Of a stretch of 64,000 nucleotides of DNA, positions 25,489 through 34,024 are shown piece after piece. Numbering within the stretch: the first letter of the stretch is position 1; each line of letters starts with the position of its first letter. Location of the stretch: positions 62,001 to 126,000 of the forward strand of contig JAVVEG010000003.1 in assembly GCA_032251455.1 (NCBI GenBank), given 5' to 3'. Source of the stretch: JAVVEG01 sp032251455 (GTDB taxonomy: Bacteria; Pseudomonadota; Gammaproteobacteria; Pseudomonadales; Pseudohongiellaceae). Position numbers and translations under genes: made by a program. The notes beneath the pieces are model-generated. The model searched no databases. It saw only the letters and a program-made list of their open reading frames with translations, and was not told the origin of the DNA.

Positions 25489-26502
25489 TTATAGTGACGC
25501 TATTGCCATTTCGGCCAGTGGCTCAACCATGCCACCCATGCGTATGGCCCGTTCATTGGAGGCGTTGCCATCCAGCCCTCTTTTATAAACTCCTTGCAGA
25601 ATAGCAGCAAGTCTGAAAAAACTGAATGCCATACAAAATTCCCAATGTGACACCTGGTCAAGACCGCGTGCCGTGCAGTAACGCTGTATCAGTGCTTCTT
25701 CTTCCGGGATGCCCAGTGCGGTTCTGTGCTGTCCGCCCAGCCCGCGAATCTGGTCGTTGCCCGGCAGACGCAAGGCCATGCAGTAATAGGCCAGATCGGC
25801 CAATGGGTGACCCAGTGTGGCCAGTTCCCAGTCCAGTACGGCCTTGATCCTTGCTTCTCCGGGGTGGAAGATAACATTATCCAGACGGTAGTCACCATGA
25901 ATCAGGCTGCACTGTCCATCGTCGGCAGGCAATGCCTGGTGCAACCAGGTGATGAGTTGATTCATGGCCGGGATTTCGTGGGTGGCTGAAGCTTCATACT
26001 GTGCCGTCCAGCGTGTCAGTTGTCGTTCATAATAGCTGCCTGGTTTGCCAAAATCCTGCAGGCCAAGTGCCACATAATCAAGATCATGCAATGCTGCCAG
26101 GGTGTCGATCAGGGCATGGTAGTAGTCCTGGCGCTGGTGTTTGGATATTTCCGGCAGGGCTGGGTCCCAAAAGATATCACCTGGTTCGTAACTCATGAGG
26201 TAAAACATGCTGCCAATCACCGCTTCATCCCGACATAACAGCCAGGGTCTGGCCACGGGTACCGTCGAACCATGCAAGGCAGAGAGCAGCCGAAACTCCC
26301 GGTCTACCGCGTGAGCCGATGCCAGCAGCACCCCTGGAGGCTTGCGCCTGAGCACATAATGGTGCTGACCTGATTGCAGCAGGTAAGTTGGATTGGACTG
26401 GCCTGAATTGAATTTTTCCAGGCTGGTCGGGCCTGGATAATCAGGGAGTCTTGAGTGCAGATAGTGCTCCAGGTTTTGTAGATTTATTGATTCTGTAGTC
26501 AT
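25489..26502 (-). CDS. APH-family phosphotransferase (acyl-CoA-dehydrogenase-associated type)
   Basis: A 337-residue aminoglycoside-phosphotransferase-fold kinase. The nucleotide lobe has NLQNLEHYLHSRLP...GQSNPTYLL and LRRKPPG. The catalytic loop is IHGDYRLDN, and the metal site is VLDWELATLGHPLADLAYYC. This subgroup resembles the N-terminal kinase domain of ACAD10/11, which phosphorylates 4-hydroxyacyl-CoAs during fatty-acid breakdown. No acyl-CoA dehydrogenase lies next to it here. It is not an antibiotic-resistance gene by context. It runs with the histidine phosphatase gene 32 bases upstream. Confidence 0.85.
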   Translation of the reverse strand: MTTESINLQNLEHYLHSRLPDYPGPTSLEKFNSGQSNPTYLLQSGQHHYVLRRKPPGVLLASAHAVDREFRLLSALHGSTVPVARPWLLCRDEAVIGSMFYLMSYEPGDIFWDPALPEISKHQRQDYYHALIDTLAALHDLDYVALGLQDFGKPGSYYERQLTRWTAQYEASATHEIPAMNQLITWLHQALPADDGQCSLIHGDYRLDNVIFHPGEARIKAVLDWELATLGHPLADLAYYCMALRLPGNDQIRGLGGQHRTALGIPEEEALIQRYCTARGLDQVSHWEFCMAFSFFRLAAILQGVYKRGLDGNASNERAIRMGGMVEPLAEMAIASL

Positions 26503-26534
26503 ATTGCTTTTACTGGTCTCTCTCCTGCACTGTT

Positions 26535-27221
26535 TCAGGCATGGCTTTTAGCATGATAACGCAAGGGATGGTCCAGATGCGGTATATTGTTGAAGCGGCT
26601 GAGTATGACTTTGTCACCACTCAGGTACAGGTGGGTGATGCCGGTATTATTGATTTGCATATTCAGGTTGATCATGGCTTCCACGCTGCACTGCAGTGCC
26701 TGCATCAGGATCATGGCGATCAAGCCGCCTGAGCTGACAGCCAGCAGTCGCTCCTGTCTGCCGGCAGCAGAGAAGGTAGCCAGCGCCGCTTGTGCCCGTG
26801 CCCTGAAGTCCGCCCAGGTTTCGAAGGCCGCATCCTGCTCAGAGTGACGCAGCTTGTCTTCCGACCAGGCCAGAATTGCCAGCCGCAGCAGTTGGAAGAA
26901 AGGACGAGGCCCGGCAGCAGGGGAAGGTGGTGGCACCCCGGCATGAGCGCAATAGATTTTGCCCAGCAGATGGAAATCAAACTCGTTCAGTTCAGGAGCC
27001 AGAACTGGCTGCAGGGGTTGACCGGCAGCCTCCAGCAAGGTGGAGGCTGTATGCTGCTGCCTGCGCAGAGTGCCTGAGAATACACGATCAAACTGAATGT
27101 CATGGGCTTTGAAATACTCCCCAAGCCAGCTGGATTGCTGTCGGCCCAGCGCAGATAGCTGGTCATAATCCTCATTGCCAAAAGAGGCCTGGGCATGTCT
27201 TACCAGAAACAGTTCACTCAT
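26535..27221 (-). CDS. Histidine phosphatase (phosphoglycerate-mutase-like)
   Basis: A 228-residue histidine phosphatase with the RHG-type motif FLVRHAQAS at the N-terminus holding the phospho-accepting histidine, the arginine in FSGTLRRQQHTA, and an AVSSGGLIAMI segment where the second histidine of the usual SHG motif is replaced by Ser (SSGG). That change could lower activity or signal a non-standard substrate. It pairs with the APH-fold kinase downstream; the two may act on related phosphorylated metabolites. It is divergent from the LysR gene, 94 bases away. Confidence 0.82.
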   Translation of the reverse strand: MSELFLVRHAQASFGNEDYDQLSALGRQQSSWLGEYFKAHDIQFDRVFSGTLRRQQHTASTLLEAAGQPLQPVLAPELNEFDFHLLGKIYCAHAGVPPPSPAAGPRPFFQLLRLAILAWSEDKLRHSEQDAAFETWADFRARAQAALATFSAAGRQERLLAVSSGGLIAMILMQALQCSVEAMINLNMQINNTGITHLYLSGDKVILSRFNNIPHLDHPLRYHAKSHA

Positions 27222-27258
27222 GGAGGTGTGTTCAACAGCTCATTATTGGTGGATCAGC

Positions 27259-27286
27259 TTGAATTATCGGCACGATGTTGTAATAT
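27259..27286 (+). promoter_or_regulatory. Candidate sigma-70 promoter for the LysR gene
   Basis: TTGAAT (27259-27264), a 16-base spacer and TAATAT (27281-27286) lie in the gap between the divergent phosphatase and LysR genes. LysR proteins often bind such a shared region. Confidence 0.45.
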
Positions 27287-27315
27287 TCACGAAATCTATA
27301 CGAAGATAAAATCAT

Positions 27316-28245
27316 TTGCCCAGGGGGGATCAGACGCTGAAAAAAATTGATCTTAACCTGTTTCTGGTCTTCGATACCATCTATACGGAAAGGAATTTAA
27401 CCCAGGCCGCAAGGGCTCTGTCGATTACCCAGCCAGCAGTCAGCAATGCCCTGTCCCGGCTGCGTAAGATGTTCAATGATGAACTGTTCATTCGTACCGC
27501 CAGAGGAATGTTGCCGACGCCGGTTGCCGATGGGATTGCCCAAAATGTGTCTGCGGCGCTGGCCTTGCTCAATGCCAGTGTCCTGGAGCGTGAGGATTTC
27601 CATCCAGCGAGTGCCGAACGCACCTATCAGTTCAGCATGACTGATTTGACTGAGGTGGTTCTGTTGCCGATGTTGCTGCCATTTCTGGGCGAACAGGCAC
27701 CCAATGTCTCGATCCAGAGCAATTACGTGAAACGTAATGAGCTGGTCAGACATCTCTCCCGCAGTGAACTGGATTTTGCCATTGAAGTACCCGTGGTAGA
27801 AGATCCCCAGTTATGTCATGAATCATTGATTCAGACCGAGTACGTCTGCCTGTTGCGTGCCGGGCACCCGGCACTGCAGTCACCGCTGGATCTTGCGCAG
27901 TACCTGGCCTTGAGTCACATTCATGTATCCAGCCGAAGAAAGGGGCTGGGCCTGGTCGATCTGGCCCTGATCAAACTTGGCTATGAACGCCAGGTCAGAA
28001 TGCGGGTACAACATTATCGGGCGGCAGCCAATGTTGCCAGCAAGACAGACCTGGCCTTGACTGCACCGCGTGTGCTCGCGGATCAATACGATCTGGTCAT
28101 GCGGCCCCTGCCGTTTGCAGTTGCCTCGCTGGATTTGCATCTGTACTGGCATAAACAGGCTGACAGTGATGAGTCACATCGCTGGATGCGCGCCGTGTTG
28201 ACAGAGATGTTCAGGAAACTGCAGGCCAGCGATCAGTTGATATAA
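27316..28245 (+). CDS. LysR-family transcriptional regulator
   Basis: The product has the LysR winged-helix domain at the N-terminus (KKIDLNLFLVFDTIYTERNLTQAARALSITQPAVSNALSRLRKMFNDELFIRT) and a two-lobe effector domain after it. DELFIRTARGM and NLTQAAR resemble the NodD/NahR/PcaQ-like branch. The start is unclear. TTG at 27316 is the first possibility, but the strong AGGGGGG sits inside that reading and points to a CTG at 27340 (seven residues later) or a non-standard start. The target may be the divergent phosphatase-kinase genes, as is common for this family. Its 3' end overlaps the convergent darP by 13 bases. Confidence 0.88.
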   Translation: MPRGDQTLKKIDLNLFLVFDTIYTERNLTQAARALSITQPAVSNALSRLRKMFNDELFIRTARGMLPTPVADGIAQNVSAALALLNASVLEREDFHPASAERTYQFSMTDLTEVVLLPMLLPFLGEQAPNVSIQSNYVKRNELVRHLSRSELDFAIEVPVVEDPQLCHESLIQTEYVCLLRAGHPALQSPLDLAQYLALSHIHVSSRRKGLGLVDLALIKLGYERQVRMRVQHYRAAANVASKTDLALTAPRVLADQYDLVMRPLPFAVASLDLHLYWHKQADSDESHRWMRAVLTEMFRKLQASDQLI

Positions 28246-28754
28246 GCTTTGATGTAGTCGAGGAGCTTGCGGCGCTGGGTGCGCAGAGCATTTTCGTCCT
28301 GCTGCTGGATGCCGGTATAATTGCGCAAAATCTGGCGGAGGGTCTGACGCTCGGCCAAAGGGTATTCGGCCAGAAAGGCGTTGATGGCCTGCTCATCTGC
28401 ACTCAATAGTTTTTCGCCCCAGCTTTCAATCAGTTGTGCCCGTCTGATTTGAGCTATATCCGGTGTTCGCATGGCATTGAGTCTGCTTTGAATCTCTTCA
28501 TGCTCGGCATCGCGCATCAGGCGCCCAATGAATTGCAATTGACGCCGTTTGGCTTCATTGCTGTTGGGCAGGCGTTGATATTCCTTGACGGCATGCAGCA
28601 GTGTTTCCGGCAAGAGCAGGGCGGATAATTGTTTGTTGCCGAGAGTCGTCAGTTCCTGTCCCAGTTCCTGCAAGGCAATCATCTGCTTTTTGCGACGGGT
28701 TTTACTGTCACCCGAAAAATCCTCATCGTCAGTGCTTGTATCTTGTCGAGGCAT
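28233..28754 (-). CDS. darP: Ribosome-associated protein DarP (YjgA, DUF615)
   Basis: DarP (YjgA) binds late 50S ribosomal assembly intermediates. The 173-residue sequence shows the family start DEDFSGDSKTRRKKQMIALQELGQELTTL, the RQLQFIGRLMRD block in the middle and the C-terminal RRKLLDYIKAYI. It lies two bases downstream of ptsO, at the end of the rpoN-ptsN-rapZ-ptsO group. Confidence 0.92.
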   Translation of the reverse strand: MPRQDTSTDDEDFSGDSKTRRKKQMIALQELGQELTTLGNKQLSALLLPETLLHAVKEYQRLPNSNEAKRRQLQFIGRLMRDAEHEEIQSRLNAMRTPDIAQIRRAQLIESWGEKLLSADEQAINAFLAEYPLAERQTLRQILRNYTGIQQQDENALRTQRRKLLDYIKAYIN

Positions 28755-28756
28755 GG

Positions 28757-29023
28757 CTACTCTTCTTCCTCGAAATAATTATTGACCAGCGTCGAAAGGG
28801 CATCAAAGGCTTGTTGTTCGTCTTCTCCCTCTATGCTCAGGGTCAACTCGGTTCCCTTGGTAGCCGCCAGCATCATCAGGGAGAGGATGCTTTTCCCATC
28901 CACCATCTTTTCAGTGCCCAGTCTTATTGTGCTGTTGAATGCTGATGCGGCGGCGACGAATCTGGATGCTGCCCTGGCGTGCAGACCATTCTTGTTGATG
29001 ATGGTTATTTTTTTCTGAATCAT
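28757..29023 (-). CDS. ptsO: Nitrogen-PTS phosphocarrier NPr
   Basis: An 88-residue HPr-like protein that passes phosphate from PtsP to PtsN. The phosphorylated histidine is H15 in NGLHARAAS, and the second conserved region reads GKSILSLMMLAA. Its start overlaps the rapZ stop by four bases. The C-terminal VNNYFEEEE is acidic. Position after rapZ separates it from the sugar-PTS HPr. Confidence 0.94.
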   Translation of the reverse strand: MIQKKITIINKNGLHARAASRFVAAASAFNSTIRLGTEKMVDGKSILSLMMLAATKGTELTLSIEGEDEQQAFDALSTLVNNYFEEEE

Positions 29024-29889
29024 TGTGATATCTGGTCCGCTAATTCTCTGTGTAAAACCTGCACATTGCTGATGCTGCCGGCAAATGCCTGTTTCAGTCG
29101 CTCACTCAGGTAAACCGAACGGTGTTGCCCGCCGGTGCAACCAAGGGCAACAGTGATATAGCTACGGTTGCTGGCTTCGAAGCGCGGCAACCACTTGCTC
29201 AGGTAGCTGTGTATATCAGTATACATTTCCTGGACGATATCGTGTGCTGCAAGAAATTCAGCAACCTGGGTGTCAAGCCCATTCATAGGCCGCAAGGCCG
29301 GTTCCCAGAAAGGGTTGGGCAGACAGCGTACATCAAAGACTATATCGGCATCGATGGGCACACCGTTTTTAAAGGCAAAGGACTCGAAAAGCAAGGCCAG
29401 TGTATTGTCCTTTTTCTCAACCACGCGGGTTTTTATGCTGTCGCGCAACTGGTGCAGGGTCATATTGCTGGTATCTATGGCCAGGTTCGACAGGGCTGCT
29501 ATTGGCTCGAGTAATTCCCGCTCGATATTGATGGCCTCACGCAGACCGATGCTTTGGGTTGTCAATGGATGTTTGCGCCGGCTTTCACTGAACCGTTTGA
29601 TCAGGGTAGGACTGTTGGCGTCAAGGAAAATAATATCGATGGACAGGTTGTCCCGATCAAGCTGATTGAGTATTTCCGGCACCTTTTTCAGGTCGGAGGA
29701 AATATTGCGGGCATCGATACTGACTGCTATGCGGGGTAAATCCACCGACTCGCGGATGATGCGCGCAAGCAGCGGCGGCAGGAGCCCGGCCGGAAGATTG
29801 TCAATGCAATAATAGCCGTGATCTTCCAGCACGTTCAGGGCTGTACTCTTACCGGAGCCGGAGCGCCCACTGATGATAATGAGTTTCAT
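29020..29889 (-). CDS. rapZ: RNase adapter / nucleotide-binding protein RapZ
   Basis: RapZ controls amino-sugar metabolism in enterics by guiding decay of the GlmZ small RNA. In other bacteria its role is less clear. The 289-residue protein has Walker A GRSGSGKST at residues 8-16 and DNLPAGLLPPL. It also has FLDANSPTLIKRFSESRRKHPL in the middle and the C-terminal RNA-binding/sensor domain ending GCTGGQHRSVYLSERL. It lies two bases after ptsN and overlaps ptsO by four. Confidence 0.96.
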   Translation of the reverse strand: MKLIIISGRSGSGKSTALNVLEDHGYYCIDNLPAGLLPPLLARIIRESVDLPRIAVSIDARNISSDLKKVPEILNQLDRDNLSIDIIFLDANSPTLIKRFSESRRKHPLTTQSIGLREAINIERELLEPIAALSNLAIDTSNMTLHQLRDSIKTRVVEKKDNTLALLFESFAFKNGVPIDADIVFDVRCLPNPFWEPALRPMNGLDTQVAEFLAAHDIVQEMYTDIHSYLSKWLPRFEASNRSYITVALGCTGGQHRSVYLSERLKQAFAGSISNVQVLHRELADQISQ

Positions 29890-29891
29890 GG

Positions 29892-30341
29892 TCAGAATGC
29901 CACTGCCTGGTCATACAGTTCCCGGTCGCTGTTGGCCGCCCGCAGTATCCTGCAGAACTCGGCCTGATGAAAACGCTCGGCCAGGGCGCCGAGGACTCTC
30001 AGGTGTTCGTCATTTTCCTGGTTGGGTACGATCAGAACAAACAGCAGATCGACCGATTGTGCGTCAATGGCATCAAAATCAATACCCTCCCTGAGGGTTA
30101 CCAGAGCCCCTGTGATCTGGGTACACTCACTCACCCGGCAATGCGGAATGGCAATACCATTGCCAATACCGGTACTGCCCAGTTGTTCGCGTGCCAGCAG
30201 GGCATTATAAATGGCATCGGCGGACAGGTTGCTGCTGTTCCCGGCGATTTTTTCACTGATGGTGGTAAGAAACCGTTTCTTACTGACCCCATCAAGCCTG
30301 CAGTAGCAGCGTTCCGGGGTGAGTATGGTGTCGAGTTGCAT
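29892..30341 (-). CDS. ptsN: Nitrogen-PTS EIIA component
   Basis: A 149-residue EIIA(Ntr) protein. The phospho-accepting histidine is H67 in GIAIPHCRV, and VDLLFVLIVPNQENDEHLRVLGALAERF is the second conserved block. PtsN regulates potassium transport and other functions according to its phosphorylation state. It lies 90 bases downstream of rpoN; the hpf gene normally found between them is missing. Confidence 0.95.
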   Translation of the reverse strand: MQLDTILTPERCYCRLDGVSKKRFLTTISEKIAGNSSNLSADAIYNALLAREQLGSTGIGNGIAIPHCRVSECTQITGALVTLREGIDFDAIDAQSVDLLFVLIVPNQENDEHLRVLGALAERFHQAEFCRILRAANSDRELYDQAVAF

Positions 30342-30431
30342 TGTGGCTACATCTCATGTGTTGGTCATGTGTGGGTGGCTGCGGGCAATTCTATCATTGC
30401 TGTAATTTTTTTGGCGGAAACATTGTCGGTA

Positions 30432-32012
30432 TCAGACCAGACGTTTGCGCTCATTGGAAGGGGGAATCGAAAGTGACTCCCGGTACTTGGCTATTGTGCG
30501 CCGGGCAACGGTGATGCCCTGTTCCTCAAGCAGTTTGGTAATCTTGCTGTCACTCAATGGTTTGCGCGTGCTTTCACCGGCAATCAGTTTCTTGATCAGG
30601 GCACGAATGGCGGTGGATGAGCATTCGCCGCCATTGGTGGTGCTGACATGGCTGGAAAAGAAATATTTCAGCTCAAAGATACCTTTTGGTGTATGCATGT
30701 ATTTCTGGGTTGTCACCCGTGAAATAGTGGATTCATGCATGTCAACGGCCTGGGCGATATCGTGCAGTACCAGTGGTTTCATGGCTTCGGGGCCATGCTC
30801 CAGGAAATCACGCTGATGTTCAACTATGCGGGTGGCCACTTTCATCAGGGTTTCATTGCGGCTTTGCAGACTCTTGAGAAACCATCTTGCCTCCTGCAGG
30901 TTGTCGCGCAAATAGGTGTTGTCATTGCTGTTATCAGCCCGTTTGACCAGGGAAGCGTAGTCGGGATTGATACGGATTCGCGGGGTTGATTCCGGATTCA
31001 ATTCTACTTTCCAGTCACCGCTGCGGGTATCCTTGCTGACGAAAACATCTGGAATCACATAGTGGGTAGAAGCCGGTGAGATGTCTGATCCTGGCCGCGG
31101 ATTGAGACTTTCAATCACACTGATGGCACTTTGCAGCTCAGGCTCTTTCAGGCGGGTCAGGCGCATCAGTTGGGCATAATCGCGGTTGGCCAGCAACTTG
31201 AGATGATTACTGACGATGAGCCGTGCATTACTGATGGCTGCAGAGTTCAGTTTCCCGGTGAACTGTTGCAGCTGGATCAGCAGGCATTCGGCCAGATCAC
31301 GGTAGCCCACACCCACCGGGTCAAATTGTTGAATCCGGTGCAGAACTGCGAGCACTTCTTCCAGGTCGATATCCAGTTGGCGCATCAAGCCGGCATGAAT
31401 CGACTCCAGGGTGCTGGTCAGCATGCCATTGCTATCGATGGCATCAATCAGGGCCAGGCCGATGATGCGGTCAGTGTCCGACATCGGGGTCAGGTTCAGT
31501 TGCCACATCAGGTGGTCCTGAAGGGTTTCCTCCGGGCTGTTGCGGGACTCGAAATCGAAGTCTTCATCGCCTGTCCAGTTGGTGCTGGTGGTATGGCTAC
31601 CCACCATCTGGAAATCATCGTGACTGTTCTGGTAGACGTCCTCCCATTGGCTATCGGTAGCCAGTTCTTTGGGTATGGTTTCTTCCCATTGGGTTCCATC
31701 ATTGCTTCTGATCTGTTCGAATTCTGCTTCCTGTTCATGTTGGGAGCGGGTATCGAGGGTGTCCTGGGAAGATTCTGCAGTTTGCCTTGGCAAGTCGGCA
31801 GTGTCGGCTTCACCATTGTAATCAGCCTGGGTGTTGTCGGCCTTGAAGTCATCGCCGCTTTCCTCCACTTCCAGCATGGGGTTGGATTCCAGGGCCTGGT
31901 TGATTTCCTGTTGTAAATCAAGGGTGGAGAGCTGGAGTAGTCGGATGGCCTGCTGCAGCTGAGGGGTCATGGTCAACTGCTGACCGAGCTTGAGCTGTAG
32001 CGATATTTTCAT
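30432..32012 (-). CDS. rpoN: RNA polymerase sigma-54 factor
   Basis: RpoN directs polymerase to -24/-12 promoters that need an AAA+ activator. Region I (MKISLQLKLGQQLTMTPQLQQAIRLLQLSTLDLQQEINQALESNP), an acidic region II of about 100 residues, the core-binding region III and the C-terminal RpoN box (ARRTIAKYRE) are all present. The length is 526 residues. It stands 146 bases downstream of lptB, long enough for its own promoter. Confidence 0.97.
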   Translation of the reverse strand: MKISLQLKLGQQLTMTPQLQQAIRLLQLSTLDLQQEINQALESNPMLEVEESGDDFKADNTQADYNGEADTADLPRQTAESSQDTLDTRSQHEQEAEFEQIRSNDGTQWEETIPKELATDSQWEDVYQNSHDDFQMVGSHTTSTNWTGDEDFDFESRNSPEETLQDHLMWQLNLTPMSDTDRIIGLALIDAIDSNGMLTSTLESIHAGLMRQLDIDLEEVLAVLHRIQQFDPVGVGYRDLAECLLIQLQQFTGKLNSAAISNARLIVSNHLKLLANRDYAQLMRLTRLKEPELQSAISVIESLNPRPGSDISPASTHYVIPDVFVSKDTRSGDWKVELNPESTPRIRINPDYASLVKRADNSNDNTYLRDNLQEARWFLKSLQSRNETLMKVATRIVEHQRDFLEHGPEAMKPLVLHDIAQAVDMHESTISRVTTQKYMHTPKGIFELKYFFSSHVSTTNGGECSSTAIRALIKKLIAGESTRKPLSDSKITKLLEEQGITVARRTIAKYRESLSIPPSNERKRLV

Positions 32013-32105
32013 GGTATGCGGTACGTCATTGCCATATTACAACTGTGCTGTTAACTGGACATGTGGATAGGCAGATCCGCTGGTTCGCCGATCGATCTTG
32101 CAAGC

Positions 32106-32134
32106 ATCATGCCGATTTTGCCTGAAGTTTGCAA
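32106..32134 (-). promoter_or_regulatory. Weak candidate promoter for rpoN
   Basis: Read on the minus strand, TTGCAA (32134-32129), 17 bases and CATGAT (32111-32106) form a possible sigma-70 promoter in the lptB-rpoN gap. The -10 box matches the consensus at only four of six positions. Confidence 0.3.
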
Positions 32135-32158
32135 CAGTCGGTTACGTGCAAGGTAGAC

Positions 32159-32884
32159 TCACAGCCGGAACTGGTGTCCGAGGTAAACATCACGCACTTT
32201 CTTGTTGCTGAGGATGAGTTCGGTATCGCCTTCGGCGATGATCTGCCCTTCGTTGACGATATAGGCTTTTTCGCAGATATCAAGCGTCTCACGTACATTG
32301 TGATCAGTCAAAAGTACACCGATGCCACGAGACTTCAAATGATTGATGATGCTTTTGATGTCATTGACGGAAATGGGATCAACTCCGGCAAAAGGTTCAT
32401 CAAGCAGAATAAAACGCGGATCATTGGCCAGGGCACGGGCTATTTCCGTGCGTCGGCGTTCCCCTCCTGACAAGCTCAGGCCCTTGTTGTCGCGCAGGTG
32501 CAGGATATGAAATTCCTGCAGCAGTTTTTCCAGCTCCAGAGCTCGTGCTGCCCGGTCGAGATCCTTGCGGGTTTCCAGTATGGCCATGATATTTTGAGCC
32601 ACACTGAGATTGCGAAAGATGGAAGCATCCTGGGGCAGGTAACCCAGTCCATTGCCAGCACGGGCATGGATGGGAAGCGCAGTCATATCCTGGTCGTTCA
32701 GCATGACCTTGCCGTCATCCGGTTGAACCAGGCCAACCATCATATAGAAACAGGTGGTTTTCCCTGCCCCGTTGGGTCCCAGCAGACCAACAATCTGGCC
32801 GCTCTGCAAACTGATCGAAACATCCCTGACGACGGCCCGGCCTTTGTAGGTCTTGGCCAGATTGATGGCGCTCAAGGTATCCAT
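32159..32884 (-). CDS. lptB: LPS export ABC transporter ATP-binding protein
   Basis: LptB powers extraction of LPS from the inner membrane with LptF and LptG. Walker A is GPNGAGKTT, the Q-loop GYLPQDASIF, the signature LSGGERRRTEIARAL and Walker B FILLDEPFAGVDP, with the switch histidine in LTDHNVRET. I start at the ATG at 32884 (MDTLSAINLAKTYKGR), which shares one base with the lptA stop. The 11-residue upstream extension lies inside lptA and is unlikely. Length is 241 residues. Confidence 0.97.
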   Translation of the reverse strand: MDTLSAINLAKTYKGRAVVRDVSISLQSGQIVGLLGPNGAGKTTCFYMMVGLVQPDDGKVMLNDQDMTALPIHARAGNGLGYLPQDASIFRNLSVAQNIMAILETRKDLDRAARALELEKLLQEFHILHLRDNKGLSLSGGERRRTEIARALANDPRFILLDEPFAGVDPISVNDIKSIINHLKSRGIGVLLTDHNVRETLDICEKAYIVNEGQIIAEGDTELILSNKKVRDVYLGHQFRL

Positions 32885-33408
32885 CAATTGCTCTGTGGTG
32901 GCAGGGTGCCACTGCAAGGACCGGTCATTTCAGTGCTGCCATCATCGATATTGTGCTGGATCCGGACACACTGCATTTGCGAGCCGTTCTGGTTGAAGCT
33001 GGCATTGCCAGTCATATCGATGACGGCTTGTGCCCCGATCAGATAGATGATGGTATCACTGCTGCCCTGAATCAATCCTTCACCAGAGTCCGGTTCCTGT
33101 TGAAACCGGGCGGGCGCTCCAGTAACGGTGATCCGCTGCAGTTCATTGCTGTCAATGTCATATTCGAAAACGGCCTGGCTGCCGCGTAATTCCATGGACC
33201 CCTGTTTGACGAAAACATTGTCGCGAACCGTGACTATGCGTTGTCCGTTGCTGTTGGCAATGGTGGAATTGCCATCGGCTGTATAGACCAATTCCTGTTC
33301 CTGGTCACTGCTCAAGCCCCAACCGTAAGAAAAGGGCATGGCCAGACCGAGGGCGCAACAGACGCACAAGAAGTTGAGTTTGAGTCGGGTTTTATCTGGC
33401 CGGGTCAT
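32884..33408 (-). CDS. lptA: Periplasmic LPS-transport protein
   Basis: LptA forms the periplasmic bridge that carries LPS to LptDE. The 174-residue protein has a signal peptide (KLNFLCVCCALGLAMPFSYG) and the OstA-like beta-jellyroll: LVYTADGNSTIANSNGQ, NVFVKQGSMELRGSQAVFEYD, ITVTGAPARFQQEP and ARAQAVIDMTGNAS-like repeats. The mature protein has a Cys pair near the C-terminus. It overlaps lptC by 17 bases and lptB by one. Confidence 0.94.
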   Translation of the reverse strand: MTRPDKTRLKLNFLCVCCALGLAMPFSYGWGLSSDQEQELVYTADGNSTIANSNGQRIVTVRDNVFVKQGSMELRGSQAVFEYDIDSNELQRITVTGAPARFQQEPDSGEGLIQGSSDTIIYLIGAQAVIDMTGNASFNQNGSQMQCVRIQHNIDDGSTEMTGPCSGTLPPQSN

Positions 33409-34009
33409 AGACGCCTCTTACCTGTGCATTGAAACGGATGGTGTTCTGCGTCAGATCGGCGAACAGCCCCTCGGCAGTCTGATCGATGCCTCCGCCCTGA
33501 AGTCTTACCGTGGCATCGGTTGTCAGGGTTTCTGTTGTGGGGTCCACAGAGAGAAAGCTGGTGCTCATCTGCATGCGGTTTCCGGTATTGTCAACCTGGA
33601 AAACCTGGACATCGTCGATCAGATCGATGGTCTCGATATGGAATTCATCTTCCTTGCCGGTTTCGGCATACTCCTGATCGGCATTGCTCAGGGACTGAAT
33701 TCTGCCTGAGCGGGCAACGATATTCCAGTGTTCGCCGGAGTCCTGGTAGAGCTGGATCAAGGGTGAGCGGAGCTGGGTGATACCATTCATGTAATGAATC
33801 TGTTCTTCAGCCTGCAGAGTGTATTCAATGCTGCCATCTGCCCTGAACAGGATGGTATGTATCCCGGAGGCATAGGAATCAAAATCCAGGGTGTCAGCGG
33901 GAGAGACCTGGTCCGGTGTCGGGACTGCCGGGCGCAGCAGTGCCGGCACATTCAGCACCAGCAGGAACAGCAGCAGAACCAGAGCAGAAATTGCCCCTGT
34001 CTTGCGCAT
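33392..34009 (-). CDS. lptC: LPS-transport protein LptC
   Basis: LptC is a single-pass inner-membrane protein that passes LPS from LptBFG to LptA. The N-terminal helix (ISALVLLLFLLVLNVPALL) is followed by a periplasmic domain of about 175 residues with the family patterns DSYASGIHTILFRADGSIEYTLQAEEQIHY and TDATVRLQGGGIDQTAEGLFADL. I choose ATG 34009, which has a perfect AGGAGG five bases before it. Length is 205 residues. Confidence 0.94.
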   Translation of the reverse strand: MRKTGAISALVLLLFLLVLNVPALLRPAVPTPDQVSPADTLDFDSYASGIHTILFRADGSIEYTLQAEEQIHYMNGITQLRSPLIQLYQDSGEHWNIVARSGRIQSLSNADQEYAETGKEDEFHIETIDLIDDVQVFQVDNTGNRMQMSTSFLSVDPTTETLTTDATVRLQGGGIDQTAEGLFADLTQNTIRFNAQVRGVYDPAR

Positions 34010-34024
34010 TATGGCCTCCTGCAA

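Noticed and set aside
25489..26502. Aminoglycoside resistance gene
   Set aside because: The APH fold is present, but the sequence resembles the acyl-CoA-dehydrogenase-linked kinase subgroup and there is no mobile or resistance context.
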